The notes: generated from the letters alone by a model not told the origin. DNA of 64,000 nucleotides from Candidatus Desulfovibrio intestinavium (GCA_019118345.1 DWZD01000053.1:167534-231533); one strand, 5' to 3'. Counted from the stretch's first letter, positions 52,842 to 63,356 are shown. Numbers and translations are program-made.

Positions 52842-55349
52842 TCAGGCCGGAAAGGTGCGCGCATCCGCCAGACGGGCTTCCTCCTCGCGATTCTGGGCGC
52901 GCAGGGCACGGGCCAGCACCTGCCAGCCCTCGGCCGTATCCTGCAGGCGTACGCTCTTGCGGGCCAGCAGTTCGGCCACGCCGGGATCCTCGTTGCCGTC
53001 CAGATAGAGCTTGGCCATGAGCAGCATGGACGCGGCGTCATGGGGATCGCGCAGCAGGGCTTCGTGCAGCAGTTCGCGCGCTTCGCCGCCCCGCCGCTGC
53101 CGCGCCGCCACCCGCGCCAGCGCCCGGCGGGCGAGGCTGGGGCCGGAATCCTGCCCGGCCTCGCGCAAACGATCCTCGAGGGCGGCGGCCTGCTCGTAAT
53201 AGCGGCGGGCCTCGTTGCGGCGTCCGCCATCCTCGCAGATCTGGCCCAGACGCAAATGGGCAAAGAGGTGATCGGGATCCGCTTCCAGGCATTGCCGGAA
53301 AGAGCGGGCCGCCGCGCGGCGCTCGCCCAGCTGGAGGCAGACCGTGCCCAGATTGTAGCGGGTCTGGGCCGTCTGCCCGCTATCGGCGCAACGCCGCAGG
53401 GCTTCGTGGAAATGACGCTGCGCCTCATGGTAGCGGCCCAGGGCGGCCATGCAGACCCCGAGGGAGTTGCGGGCCAGCACATTGCCGTCATCGGCCAGCA
53501 GGGCCAGCTTGTACTCGTCCACCGCGCCGAAAATGTCGCCGAGGCTGTAGCGCCTGTCCGCACTGATGTTGAGGGCCAGCGAATTGCAGAGACCCGCGCG
53601 CGGCCCGGGCAGCAGCATGGCGTATTCCAGGGCCTTCAGCGCACATTCGAGCATTTCCCCCTTGCGGAACCGCAGGAAGGGATAGCTCGCCAGACCGCAG
53701 GCCGCGCGCAAACCCTGCCCGTCCAGTTCGCGGCAAAGCTCCGCATAGCGCGGCAAGAGGCCCTCGCCCTCCTGGGCGGCATGAAAGAACATGAGGCTGT
53801 TGCCGCCGTAAAGGCCGCACAGGATCTCCCCTGAGGCGCCGTCGGAGGCGGCATCGCCAAAGGCCTTCCGCCACTTCCCGGCCGCCTGCTCCAGCACCGC
53901 ACAGTCCGGGACGGGCCGCCCGGCGGCTTCCGGGGATTCGGCCCCGCCCTGTTCCAGGCGCAGGAGCGCCAGCACAAACTGATTCGCCTGATCTGAACGC
54001 TGCCGCAGCAGACGCATGAAGTCCCCGTGCCCGTGGAAGCCGTGCAGGCTCGGACAGGCGGTCACGGCGCTTCCCGACGCCGTCCCTGAGGCCGGCGCTT
54101 CCCCGCCCGACGCGCTCGGGGCGTCAGGACGCTCCATAGCCGCATTCTCGCGGGGCACACGGCCTTCCTCGCGCAAAATGCCCTCTTCGTTCCCGTCCCG
54201 TTGCTCCTCCAGCAGGGCCAGCCGCTGTCCCGCGGCCAGCGGTCGCGCGGCATCGGTCAATTGCAGGATTTCGGCCACGGATTCCTGTTCCCGCACCTGC
54301 AGGAGCACGATTTCGCCCCGCAGACGGCGCGCGCCCGTCGCCTCATCTTCCCAGACGGCAAAACGCTGACCCTCGCGGGCCTTGGCGCGCAAACCGAGGC
54401 TGACCCGCACCCGTCCCATGCCGAGATTTTCCAGAATGACGCCCCCTTCCTGCAGGATGCGGGCAAAGGGCATGATGCATTGCGGCAGGCCGCTGCGCGC
54501 GGCCTCTCGCGCCGCCAGACGGGCGCGCTCCATGAAGCGGCGCGCCTGCTCGTACATGGAGAGCGCAAATTCCGGCCCTTCCATGTCCTGCGGATAGAGG
54601 GCATGGCCGGCACAGAGACGGGGCCGCACCGTGCGGCGCGTGACGCGGCATACCTGCTCCACGGCGGCCATGCGCTTCAGAACGCTCTGGGCCAGCTTGT
54701 GGCAGGCCTTGCGCCCGCTGCTGCTCGGCATGAGCAGGGCCATGCCGAAACGCCCCACCCGGGCCGCCATGACCGTGGCCGGCAATTCCGCCCGCAGGGC
54801 CTCGGCCACCCGGTGCAACAGGCTGTCCGTGAAGGCGTAGCCGTAGGTTTCGGCGAGTTCCTTGCCGTTGCTCATGCGCAGGAGCACAAGGCCCATGCAG
54901 AGCCGGTGCAGGGAGGCCCCCTGCGCCCCCCCGGCAGCGGGATCCGCCAGCTGATTGCGCACGCGGGCCGCCTCTTCCTCCATGCGGGCATACAGGACAT
55001 TTTCCGTCGCCAGGCCGGTAACCGCATCCATGCGCCCGGCCCGGGCACGTTCCAGCAAATCCAGACAGGTGTCCGCCACGGCGGGCAGGAGCGGCAGGGC
55101 CTGCCGCGTTTCCCGCACGCGCACGCCATGCAGCATGGCCACGGCAAGCAGGCTCTCGCCCCGCCAGAGCGGCAGGAGCAGACGCCGTTCCGCAGCCAGC
55201 AACTCGGGCTGGCGGGCGGGATTTTCCGTCGGGAAATAGAGGGCGCAGCCGGTGCAGGAGATGAAGCGCCGCAGCAGGGCAAAAAGCTGCGCATCCATCT
55301 CCATGAGGTCGCCCCGGGTCAGGGAGGAAGTGGCGAGTTCTGCATTCAT
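52842..55349 (-). CDS. TPR protein with degenerate GGDEF-like regions
   Basis: The 835-residue cytoplasmic protein has an N-terminal GAF-like sensor (about 15-105), then a GGDEF-like domain (about 105-260) in which the signature is replaced by RVGRFGMALL, so it should not make c-di-GMP. Residues of about 290-370 form a small domain, followed by a low-complexity linker, a second GGDEF-like stretch (about 430-600) and TPR repeats to the end (VLARNSLGVCMAALGRYHEAQRHFHEAL, TRYNLGTVCLQLGERRAAARSFRQCL, and others). It could be a c-di-GMP receptor or a scaffold. It is divergent from the 55529 gene. Confidence 0.75.
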   Translation of the reverse strand: MNAELATSSLTRGDLMEMDAQLFALLRRFISCTGCALYFPTENPARQPELLAAERRLLLPLWRGESLLAVAMLHGVRVRETRQALPLLPAVADTCLDLLERARAGRMDAVTGLATENVLYARMEEEAARVRNQLADPAAGGAQGASLHRLCMGLVLLRMSNGKELAETYGYAFTDSLLHRVAEALRAELPATVMAARVGRFGMALLMPSSSGRKACHKLAQSVLKRMAAVEQVCRVTRRTVRPRLCAGHALYPQDMEGPEFALSMYEQARRFMERARLAAREAARSGLPQCIMPFARILQEGGVILENLGMGRVRVSLGLRAKAREGQRFAVWEDEATGARRLRGEIVLLQVREQESVAEILQLTDAARPLAAGQRLALLEEQRDGNEEGILREEGRVPRENAAMERPDAPSASGGEAPASGTASGSAVTACPSLHGFHGHGDFMRLLRQRSDQANQFVLALLRLEQGGAESPEAAGRPVPDCAVLEQAAGKWRKAFGDAASDGASGEILCGLYGGNSLMFFHAAQEGEGLLPRYAELCRELDGQGLRAACGLASYPFLRFRKGEMLECALKALEYAMLLPGPRAGLCNSLALNISADRRYSLGDIFGAVDEYKLALLADDGNVLARNSLGVCMAALGRYHEAQRHFHEALRRCADSGQTAQTRYNLGTVCLQLGERRAAARSFRQCLEADPDHLFAHLRLGQICEDGGRRNEARRYYEQAAALEDRLREAGQDSGPSLARRALARVAARQRRGGEARELLHEALLRDPHDAASMLLMAKLYLDGNEDPGVAELLARKSVRLQDTAEGWQVLARALRAQNREEEARLADARTFPA

Positions 55350-55471
55350 CTTTCCAGTTTATGCCGGGGAACCGCCACATGTCTAGAGAAATTCTTGACT
55401 TTGCGCCGGACGCGCGACCGCCGGACAGGTGCCCCTGTCCGCACAAATCGGGCAGCAGCCCGCCTCTTTGC

Positions 55472-55500
55472 TTGCCGTTCCGCGCCGGGCAACGTATCCT
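55472..55500 (+). promoter_or_regulatory. Sigma-70-type promoter for the MBL-fold gene
   Basis: TTGCCG (55472-55477) and TATCCT (55495-55500) are 17 bp apart, 29 bp before the start codon. Confidence 0.5.
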
Positions 55501-55528
55501 GTCAAAAACATCTCGCAGAGGAATCCCT

Positions 55529-56152
55529 ATGCCCATTGCCAAATTTGCTCTCGGCCCGCTGGAAACCAATTGTTATGTGGTCAATAACAATGAAGAAGCC
55601 ATTGTCATCGACGTGGGCGGCGATCCCGCGCCCATCCGGCAGTATCTTGCGGAACGCGGCCTGAACCTGCTGGCCATTTGCCTGACGCACAAGCATTTTG
55701 ACCACACCTACGGCGTGGCCGAACTGGCAGCGGGCACCGGCGCGCCTGTTTATGCCTCGCGGCACGATGCCTGCCTCGATGACACCGAGTCCGTGCGCGG
55801 CGGCATCTGGGGCCTGCCGCCCGTGCCGCCCTATACCTGCGAGGACATTCCGGCAGGCGAGCGGGACTTCGGCAAGCTCCATTTCACCATTCTGGAGACG
55901 CCCGGCCACACCCCCGGCGGCATCTCCCTCTACTATCCCGCTGAAAATGCCGTATTTACCGGCGACGCCCTCTTTTTCCGCTCCATTGGCCGGACGGACT
56001 TTCCCGGCGGCGATCAGGCCCTCCTGCTGCGCTCCATCCGGGAAAAGCTCTTTACCCTGCCCGAGGAAACCAGCGTCTACCCCGGTCACGGCGGCGCCAC
56101 CACCCTGGGCGATGAACGCCGTCAGAACGCCTTTTGCGGGGATTTGTGCTGA
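55529..56152 (+). CDS. Metallo-beta-lactamase-fold hydrolase (glyoxalase II-like)
   Basis: The 207-residue enzyme has the metal motif LTHKHFDHTYG near residues 54-64, then TPGHTPGGISLY, FTGDALFFRSIGRTDFPGG and YPGHGGATTLGDE, the four ligand sites of the fold. It resembles the short glyoxalase II-like hydrolases found in many bacteria. The ATG follows CAGAGGAA. It heads a three-gene unit with the next two genes, which overlap each other and it. Confidence 0.88.
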   Translation: MPIAKFALGPLETNCYVVNNNEEAIVIDVGGDPAPIRQYLAERGLNLLAICLTHKHFDHTYGVAELAAGTGAPVYASRHDACLDDTESVRGGIWGLPPVPPYTCEDIPAGERDFGKLHFTILETPGHTPGGISLYYPAENAVFTGDALFFRSIGRTDFPGGDQALLLRSIREKLFTLPEETSVYPGHGGATTLGDERRQNAFCGDLC

Positions 56153-56760
56153 CGAAGGCCCTTGTCCTGCTGGGCAGCCCCCGGCCCCGCGGCAGCAGCG
56201 AAAGTCTTGCCCGGCATTTCATGGCCGGGGCGGAAGAAGGCGGCCTGCCGGGGGAAACGATCTGCCTGCGGGAAAAGCGCACCCTGCCCTGTACGCATTG
56301 CGGCGTCTGCGAACGGACGCCGCATGCCTGCGCCCTTGCGGCAGAGGATGACGCCGAAGCCGTCCTGCGTGCGCTGGAAGGCGCATCGCTCCTGCTTGTG
56401 GCGGCTCCCATCCACTTCTATGCCCTGCCCGGACAGCTCAAATGCCTGATCGATCGCGCCCAGAGCCGTTGGGCACGGCCGCAGGATGAGGCCGCACGGG
56501 CCGCCGTCCGGCCCACGCTGGCCCTGCTGACGGCGGGCCGCCCGCGCGGCGAACGCCTGTTCGCGGGCAGCGAACTCTGCCTTTCCTACTTCGCCCAGGC
56601 GCTGGGCCGTCAGCTGACAGAATGTCGGGGACTGCGCGGCATCGAATCGCCGGCGGACATTTCGCTGGAGCAGGCTGCGGCCATGCGCGACTGGGGGAGG
56701 CAGTGGGCTGCCCGCCTGACCGTCGCGCCCTCCCTGCCCGGGCCACCGGGCGCGCCATGA
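56146..56760 (+). CDS. Flavodoxin-like NAD(P)H-dependent oxidoreductase
   Basis: The protein has about 204 residues. The FMN site LLGSPRPRGSSESLARHF lies near the N terminus, then a Cys pair PCTHCGVC (residues of about 51-56) and APIHFYALPGQLKCLIDR for the flavin ring. The start is uncertain: GTG at 56146 overlaps the previous stop and has GGGGA upstream, while TTG at 56134 is an alternative. It could reduce quinones, aromatic compounds or metal complexes. Its TGA overlaps the comF ATG. Confidence 0.82.
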   Translation: MLTKALVLLGSPRPRGSSESLARHFMAGAEEGGLPGETICLREKRTLPCTHCGVCERTPHACALAAEDDAEAVLRALEGASLLLVAAPIHFYALPGQLKCLIDRAQSRWARPQDEAARAAVRPTLALLTAGRPRGERLFAGSELCLSYFAQALGRQLTECRGLRGIESPADISLEQAAAMRDWGRQWAARLTVAPSLPGPPGAP

Positions 56761-57497
56761 TGGGGCTGCGGCGCATGGCGCAGTGCCTGGGGCTGCTCGA
56801 ACGCCGTTGCGCCCATTGTCTGGCGCCCTTTGAGGCCCGACGGGACGAAGCCTTTTGCCCTGCCTGCCAGCCGCAACTGGCCCCGTACACGGGCGCGGCC
56901 TGTCCCCGCTGCGGCCTGCCGGTTCCGCCCGGCGATGCGGCAGACGCGCCTTCCGTGCCTTGCGGGCGCTGTGGGGAAGCGCCGCCGCCGTGGACGGATT
57001 TTCTGTCCTACGGCCTGTACACGGGCGCACTGCGCGACTGCCTGCTGCGCCTCAAGTTTTCCGGCGAACTCTGGCTGGCCGGGCCGCTGGGCAGCCTCAT
57101 GGCCCGCCGCCTGCAAGAGCTGCGGCCCAATCTGATCCCGCCGGACGTGGTGCTGGCCGTGCCGCAGCATCCGGCCCACTTGCGGGAACGCGGCTACAAC
57201 CAGGCCCATGAGCTGGCGGCGGCGCTTTGCCGGGAGCTGCGCCTGCCCCTGACGCGGCGTCTTCTGCGCCGCGTCAGGCGTGTGCTGCCGCAGGCCGGGC
57301 TGGACGCCGCCCAGCGGCAGGCCAATGTCCGGGACAGCTTTGCGGCCCTGCCTGCCGGACTTGCCGGAGCGCGCTGCTGGCTTGTGGATGATGTGCTGAC
57401 CACCGGCAGCACGGCGCGTGCCGCCTGCCATGCCCTGCTGGCTGCCGGAGCGGCCCGCGTGGACATGCTGGTGCTGGCCCGTACCCCCCTGCGCTGA
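56757..57497 (+). CDS. comF: ComF-family phosphoribosyltransferase-like protein
   Basis: The 246-residue protein has an N-terminal double zinc finger (CAHC and CPAC, then CPRCGLP and CGRCGEA) and a C-terminal phosphoribosyltransferase domain with AVPQHPAHLRERGYNQAHELA and the PRPP loop WLVDDVLTTGSTARAA. ComF helps DNA uptake in competent bacteria. The ATG overlaps the previous gene as ATGA. No other competence gene is adjacent. Confidence 0.9.
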   Translation: MMGLRRMAQCLGLLERRCAHCLAPFEARRDEAFCPACQPQLAPYTGAACPRCGLPVPPGDAADAPSVPCGRCGEAPPPWTDFLSYGLYTGALRDCLLRLKFSGELWLAGPLGSLMARRLQELRPNLIPPDVVLAVPQHPAHLRERGYNQAHELAAALCRELRLPLTRRLLRRVRRVLPQAGLDAAQRQANVRDSFAALPAGLAGARCWLVDDVLTTGSTARAACHALLAAGAARVDMLVLARTPLR

Positions 57498-57712
57498 CCC
57501 GCCGCCGGGCTGAGCCTCCCCCCTGTGTGACGACAGCCCCTGCCCGCACCAGGCCGGCCCTCAGCCGGCAATGACCGCGCCTGCAGGCGCTGCCCGAACG
57601 CCATTGCCGTCGGCAACCGCCGCAACCTGCGCAATCCTGCGGCGGCGGAAGGGCATGCGGCAAGGGCAGACCCGTGCCGGACGTCCCTCCCCGCTCACGC
57701 GAGAACGCAAGA

Positions 57713-57754
57713 GGGGCGAGGGCAACCCTTCCGCGGAAAGGTTCCCCTCGCCCC
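57713..57754 (-). terminator. Hairpin terminator after ilvC
   Basis: GGGGCGAGGG with CCCTCGCCCC (57713-57722 and 57745-57754), plus an inner AACC/GGTT stem. The T-run on the minus strand is weak. Confidence 0.6.
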
Positions 57755-57784
57755 CCGGCAAAGGCATTTCGGCAATGGCCCGAA

Positions 57785-58867
<1,083 letters not shown>

Positions 58868-58884
58868 TCAAGCCCCGGCGGGGC

Positions 58885-59376
58885 CTAGTCCGCCTGCTTT
58901 TTGGAGCGCCGCATGGCCACTGAGCCGGTGCGGGCCAGCTCCTTGATGCCGAAACGGTGCAGCAGGCTGATGATGGCCTCCAGCTTGCCATGATCGCCGG
59001 TGGCCTCGATGGTCATTTCCGAGGCGCTGACGTCCACGACCTTGCAGCGGAAAATTTCCACCGTGCGCAGAATTTCGCCGCGCATGGCCCCTTCGGCCTG
59101 CACCTTGACGAACATCATCTCCCGCTCCACGGCAGGAATGTCGGCAAAGTCCACCACCTTGATGACAGACACGATCTTGTGGAGCTGTTTCATGATCTGC
59201 TCCAGGATCTGGCTGTCGCCGTACGTGGTGATGGTCATGTGCGAAACGCCCTCCTCAAGGGTCGGCGCCACATTGAGCGAATCAATATTGAAACCGCGCC
59301 CGCTGAACAGCCCCGCCACGCGGGAGAGCACACCGGGTTCGTTTTCCACCAGAACAGAAAGCACATGTCGTTCCAT
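58885..59376 (-). CDS. ilvN: Acetolactate synthase small subunit
   Basis: The 163-residue regulatory subunit has an N-terminal ACT domain (HVLSVLVENEPGVLSRVAGLFSGRGFNIDSL) and a C-terminal domain (IFRCKVVDVSASEMTIEATG). It gives valine feedback inhibition and raises activity of IlvB. The ATG at 59376 has GTAGGAGGGG upstream and lies 10 bp after ilvB. Confidence 0.96.
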   Translation of the reverse strand: MERHVLSVLVENEPGVLSRVAGLFSGRGFNIDSLNVAPTLEEGVSHMTITTYGDSQILEQIMKQLHKIVSVIKVVDFADIPAVEREMMFVKVQAEGAMRGEILRTVEIFRCKVVDVSASEMTIEATGDHGKLEAIISLLHRFGIKELARTGSVAMRRSKKQAD

Positions 59377-59386
59377 GCCGCCCCTC

Positions 59387-61078
59387 CTACACCAAGAGCA
59401 TCTCATCCAGGGCCGCCCCGGCGGGCACCATGGGATAGACGTTTTCCTCGCGCTCCACGGTCACGTCCACAAAGGCCGGATGAGGCGAGGAGAGCGCGGC
59501 CTCGAGCACCGGGCGCAGTTCCCCGGGCTGGGAAATGCGGTAGCCTTCGGCCCCGTAGGCCTCGGCCAGCTTCACGAAGTCGGGCTGGGCCTCCATGTTG
59601 GTGAAGCTGTAGTTGCGGTCGTAGAACAGTTCCTGCCACTGCCGCACCATGCCCAGATGACGATTGTTGAGGATGATGACCTTGATGGGCAGCTTGTACT
59701 GCACCACGGTGGCCAGCTCCTGAATGTTCATCTGGATGGAGCCGTCGCCGGCCACGGCAATGACCTTGCGATCCGGGAAGGCGCACTGCGCCCCGATGGA
59801 GGCCGGGAAACCGTAGCCCATCGTGCCCAAACCGCCGCTGGTGAGCAGGGTGCGCGGTCTGGTGAAGGAATAGAACTGCGCGGCCCACATCTGATTCTGC
59901 CCCACTTCGGTGGTGATGATGGCCTCGCCCCCGGTGAGGGCATAAAGCTCCTCGATGACGTGCTGCGGCTTGATGTGATCGTTGCGGATGTAGCCGAACG
60001 GTTTGCTCTGCTTCCACTGGGCCACGGTTTCCAGCCAGGATTCGTGATCGCCCTTCCAGTCCACATGGGCCATCTTGCTGTTGGCGATGTCCAGCATGCC
60101 GGACAGCGCCAGCTTGCAGTCGCCCACCACCGGCACATCCACTTCCACATTCTTGCGGATGGAGGTGGGGTCGATGTCGATGTGGATGATGCGGGCATGC
60201 GAGGCAAAGGCGGAAATCTTGCCGGTCACGCGGTCATCGAAGCGCGCGCCCACGCATACGAGCACGTCGGCATTGTTGATGGCCATGTTGGCCGCATAGG
60301 AGCCGTGCATGCCCACCATGCCCAGCCAGAGGTCGTCCGTGGCCGGGAAGGCTCCCAACCCCATGAGCGTGCAGGACACGGGCAGATGCAGGGCGTGGGC
60401 CAGTTCGCGCAGGCTGTCGGCGGCATCGGACATGATGACGCCGCCCCCGGCAAGAATCATGGGCCGACGGGCCTGGGCCAGCACCTCCACCGCGCGCCGC
60501 AACTGGTTGAGATTGGGCTTGTAGGTGGGGTTGTAGCTGCGCATGTAGATGTCTTCGGGCCAGACAAATTCCGCATGAGCCTGCATCACGTCCTTGGGCA
60601 AATCCACGAGCACCGGCCCGGGACGCCCGGAGCGGGCCAGATAGAAGGCCTGCCGGATGGTCTTGGCCAGTTTGCGGATGTCCTTGACCAGGAAGTTGTG
60701 CTTGGTGCAGGGGCGGGTGATGCCCACGATGTCCACTTCCTGGAAGGCATCGTTGCCGATGAGCTTGGTGGGCACCTGACCGGTGAAAACCACCAGCGGG
60801 ATGGAGTCGCAATAGGCCGTGGCTATGCCCGTGACCGTATTGGTGGCGCCCGGCCCGGAAGTCACCAGACAGACGCCCACCTTGCCGGACGCACGGGCAT
60901 AGCCGTCGGCCGCGTGCACAGCCCCTTGTTCATGCCGCACCAGAATATGTTTCAGATCGGGATGGCGCGGCAATTCATCATAAATATCGAGGACAGCGCC
61001 GCCCGGATAGCCGAACAGCACGTCCACGCCTTCCTTCTTCAATGATTCAAGGAGAATCTGTGCACCTGTGAGTTCCAT
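59387..61078 (-). CDS. ilvB: Acetolactate synthase large subunit
   Basis: The 563-residue thiamine-diphosphate enzyme makes acetolactate or acetohydroxybutyrate. The N-terminal GYPGGAVLDIYDEL segment contains the catalytic region with Glu in RHEQGAVHAADGYARA. The ThDP motif GDGSIQMNIQEL...NN is near residues 440-470, and FAD contacts are in the middle. Length is normal. It depends on ThDP, linking the thiamine genes in this window to BCAA synthesis. It lies 21 bp after the DUF465 gene. Confidence 0.97.
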   Translation of the reverse strand: MELTGAQILLESLKKEGVDVLFGYPGGAVLDIYDELPRHPDLKHILVRHEQGAVHAADGYARASGKVGVCLVTSGPGATNTVTGIATAYCDSIPLVVFTGQVPTKLIGNDAFQEVDIVGITRPCTKHNFLVKDIRKLAKTIRQAFYLARSGRPGPVLVDLPKDVMQAHAEFVWPEDIYMRSYNPTYKPNLNQLRRAVEVLAQARRPMILAGGGVIMSDAADSLRELAHALHLPVSCTLMGLGAFPATDDLWLGMVGMHGSYAANMAINNADVLVCVGARFDDRVTGKISAFASHARIIHIDIDPTSIRKNVEVDVPVVGDCKLALSGMLDIANSKMAHVDWKGDHESWLETVAQWKQSKPFGYIRNDHIKPQHVIEELYALTGGEAIITTEVGQNQMWAAQFYSFTRPRTLLTSGGLGTMGYGFPASIGAQCAFPDRKVIAVAGDGSIQMNIQELATVVQYKLPIKVIILNNRHLGMVRQWQELFYDRNYSFTNMEAQPDFVKLAEAYGAEGYRISQPGELRPVLEAALSSPHPAFVDVTVEREENVYPMVPAGAALDEMLLV

Positions 61079-61099
61079 GATACTGCGGCTCCTGCGCCG

Positions 61100-61330
61100 T
61101 TATTTGCCTTCGGCGCGATATTTATCCAACAATTCCATCAACTTGGTCTTGCCTTCCAATTTCTGCTTCTTCAGCTGCTTGAGGGTCTGCTCTTCGGTGG
61201 GCGTGCGGTAGACCTTGGCTTCCAGCTTTTCCACCTGCTTTTCGTAGAGCACATGATCTTCCCAGAGGGATTTCAGCTCCGGATCAGTGGGGGCCATCTT
61301 TTCAAGCAGTTCAATTTCATGCTGATCCAT
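61100..61330 (-). CDS. YdcH family (DUF465) protein
   Basis: The 76-residue protein is a helical hairpin: MDQHEIELLEKMAPTDPELKSLWEDH, then LEAKVYRTPTEEQTLKQLKKQKL. This fits DUF465. The role is unknown. The ATG has TGGAG upstream. It lies between the YggT gene and ilvB with 59- and 21-bp gaps. Confidence 0.88.
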   Translation of the reverse strand: MDQHEIELLEKMAPTDPELKSLWEDHVLYEKQVEKLEAKVYRTPTEEQTLKQLKKQKLEGKTKLMELLDKYRAEGK

Positions 61331-61389
61331 AAGAAATCTCCAGTGTTAGGGGTTGAAGCCCGTCAGGGCGAAGAACGTTTGCAAAGGGT

Positions 61390-61689
61390 TTACAATCTGG
61401 CGGCAAGCTCGATGAGGGACGCCACCACGATTTGCTTCACCAGCTGGATGGCCAAAAGCACCACCACCGGGGAGAAATCCAGTCCCGAACGGTAGGTGAA
61501 GGGCATCCATTTGCGGACATAGTAGAATACCGGCTCCGTCAGTACGCGCAGGGCACGCACGATGGGATTGAAGGGATCCGGGCGCACCCAAGAGATGACC
61601 GCCGCAATGACGACAATCCAGAAATACAGGTTGAGCAGCGCGCCGAGCACGTTCCCCACGGCCAGCAGAATGTTTTGAATCACGAACAC
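61390..61689 (-). CDS. YggT family membrane protein
   Basis: The 99-residue protein has two hydrophobic segments separated by a polar loop containing SWVRPDPFNPIVRALRVLTEPVF, the family signature. It starts with GTG, GGAGC upstream, and overlaps the preceding HAD gene by 10 bp. YggT-like proteins are linked to membrane organisation and osmotic stress; function here is unproven. Confidence 0.88.
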   Translation of the reverse strand: MFVIQNILLAVGNVLGALLNLYFWIVVIAAVISWVRPDPFNPIVRALRVLTEPVFYYVRKWMPFTYRSGLDFSPVVVLLAIQLVKQIVVASLIELAARL

Positions 61690-62363
61690 GTTTGTTGCTC
61701 CACGCTTTCGGCAATGGCCGCCCGCAGGGCGGCATAGTTCAAGGCCACAATATCGCCCGGCAGCTCCTCGTTGCCAAAGGCGGCAAAGGGAATGCCCGCC
61801 CCGGCCGCCGCATTGCCGTCATGGGAACTGTCGCCCACAAAGAGCACACGCTGCGGCGGCAGACCCCAGGCCGCAAGAATGAACTCGGCTCCCTGCGGGC
61901 TGGGCTTGGGGGCAATGCCGGGCGTATCCGCGGCAACCACAGGATTAAAATAGGGAGGCAGGCCAAAAATGTCCAGAACCGTTTGCATGCCCACGCCGGT
62001 ACGGTTGGTGTCAATGGCCATGCGCACGCCGTGGGCGTGCAGCCATTCCACCACGTCCCGGAAGCCGTCGCACAGGCGCAGCAGGGGCAAAATGTCCCGC
62101 CGGTACACGACGACCTCTGAGGTAACGTAATCTATCTGCGCGTGCAGCTCGGGCGGCAGGATATATTCCAGCGCCTGCCGGGCGGTGGCCATGAAGGAGT
62201 ACCGCTCCTGCTCGGGCGTCATGGGCGGCAGGCCGAAATGCTCAAGTATCCTGTTATAATAGATGCCATTCGTCGTGCGCGAGTCGATGATCACCCCGTC
62301 GCAGTCAAAGATGACGCCGCCGATGCCCTGCGGAAACAGCTTGCCCGCGATCTCCCGCCTCAT
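61680..62363 (-). CDS. HAD-family hydrolase
   Basis: The 227-residue phosphatase-like enzyme has motif I FDCDGVIIDSRTTNG near residues 20-34, motif II DTNRTG, a Lys in APKPSPQG (motif III) and motif IV FVGDSSHDGNAAAGAG. It resembles phosphoglycolate phosphatase-like HADs. The ATG at 62363 follows GGGAGGAGG and overlaps the preceding stop (ATGA). Confidence 0.87.
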   Translation of the reverse strand: MRREIAGKLFPQGIGGVIFDCDGVIIDSRTTNGIYYNRILEHFGLPPMTPEQERYSFMATARQALEYILPPELHAQIDYVTSEVVVYRRDILPLLRLCDGFRDVVEWLHAHGVRMAIDTNRTGVGMQTVLDIFGLPPYFNPVVAADTPGIAPKPSPQGAEFILAAWGLPPQRVLFVGDSSHDGNAAAGAGIPFAAFGNEELPGDIVALNYAALRAAIAESVEQQTCS

Positions 62364-63259
62364 GCCTCCTCCCAGGTCAGCAAGGTAAATTCCCGTTCCC
62401 ATGTCGGACAGCAGCGCGGCGGGCGAGGCCGCTGCAACAGACGCCAGAGCGGCGCGCGCAGGCCCGTCAGGCGCGGGCCGTCCGGCCCGGCAAGGCTCGC
62501 CTGCCCCGCTCCGGCACAGGGGCCGAGATCCTCCCGCTCCAGCAGGGCCGCCCGCAAACCCGCCTCGGCCACAATGATCGTCCCGTCGGGCAGGAAGTTG
62601 CACGCCGCTTCCAGCATCCGATCCCAGGGCGGCAGCAGCCCCTCAAGGGAGGCGGTTTCCTGCCGTCCGTTCATGCCGGGGTGCAAGGTTTCGGGCAGGG
62701 CGGACATGGCCTCGCGCAGCTCCGCCGGCCCCGCTCCCGCGCTGAATGCGGCATCCAGACGCGCCCGCCCGTCAGCGTAGCGATTGCTCAGTTCAGCCAT
62801 TTCGGCAAGGCGCTCCTCCTGCAGCCAGCTGAGCAGCAGCAGACGCTGCGCCCGGCAAAGGCGCTCCCGCGCCTCGGCCTGCGCCGCCACGGCAAGGGCA
62901 GCGGCCTCGTCGCCCTGACCGCCGGCAAAGGCCCTTCGCGCGGCGCTTTCCGCCTGTTCGCGCAGGGCGGCGCCCTGACGGCTCTGCCAGGCGCGCACGG
63001 GCACGCCGGACAGGGCGGCCTCGGTCATGGCCTGCAAATCCCGCAGGCAGGCAAGGGCCTCAGGCGGCGTCAGAGGGAAATTGTCTGGAAAAAACCACGG
63101 CCCCTGCGGCGGCGGGCAATGCCCCGCATGCGCCGGGCATCCGGCTTCCGTTTGCGGCAATCCGGGCCACAGGCGCGGCAGACCGGCAAGCCCGGGGGGC
63201 GCATCTTCCCCGGCAACAGGCCCGCGCAGCGCGGGCAGGCGCACGATCGGATCGTTCAT
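62360..63259 (-). CDS. Conserved-looking protein of unknown function
   Basis: The protein has 299 residues from the ATG at 63259 (AAGAGAG upstream). The frame stays open upstream to 63445 but only through the hairpin leader, with a TTG at its start, so the shorter form is preferred. The sequence is Ala/Leu/Glu-rich and mostly helical: residues of about 70-200 may form a coiled-coil (AAALAVAAQAEARERLCRAQ, LQEERLAEMAELSNRY). A Pro/Gly-rich N-terminal segment contains GHCPPPQGPWFFPDNFPLTP. I do not recognise a family. It heads the probable operon that runs to ilvC. Confidence 0.65.
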   Translation of the reverse strand: MNDPIVRLPALRGPVAGEDAPPGLAGLPRLWPGLPQTEAGCPAHAGHCPPPQGPWFFPDNFPLTPPEALACLRDLQAMTEAALSGVPVRAWQSRQGAALREQAESAARRAFAGGQGDEAAALAVAAQAEARERLCRAQRLLLLSWLQEERLAEMAELSNRYADGRARLDAAFSAGAGPAELREAMSALPETLHPGMNGRQETASLEGLLPPWDRMLEAACNFLPDGTIIVAEAGLRAALLEREDLGPCAGAGQASLAGPDGPRLTGLRAPLWRLLQRPRPPRCCPTWEREFTLLTWEEA

Positions 63260-63303
63260 GTATGCTCTCTTGGTTATGCCCCCCTTCCGATACCATAACT
63301 GGC

Positions 63304-63356
63304 GAAAAAGAAAAGCCGCCCCGCAGGCCTCCCTCGCGCGGGGAATAACGGCTTTT
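63304..63356 (-). terminator. Leader terminator with overlapping anti-terminator stem
   Basis: On the minus strand AAAAGCCG (63356-63349) and CCCCGC pair with GCGGGG and CGGCTTTT (63318-63311), followed by CTTTTTC. An alternative 12-bp stem GCTTTTGGCCCC (63389-63378) with GGGGCCAAAAGC (63362-63351) overlaps AAAAGC of the terminator arm, so only one can form. It ends 45 bp before the 63259 start. Confidence 0.65.
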
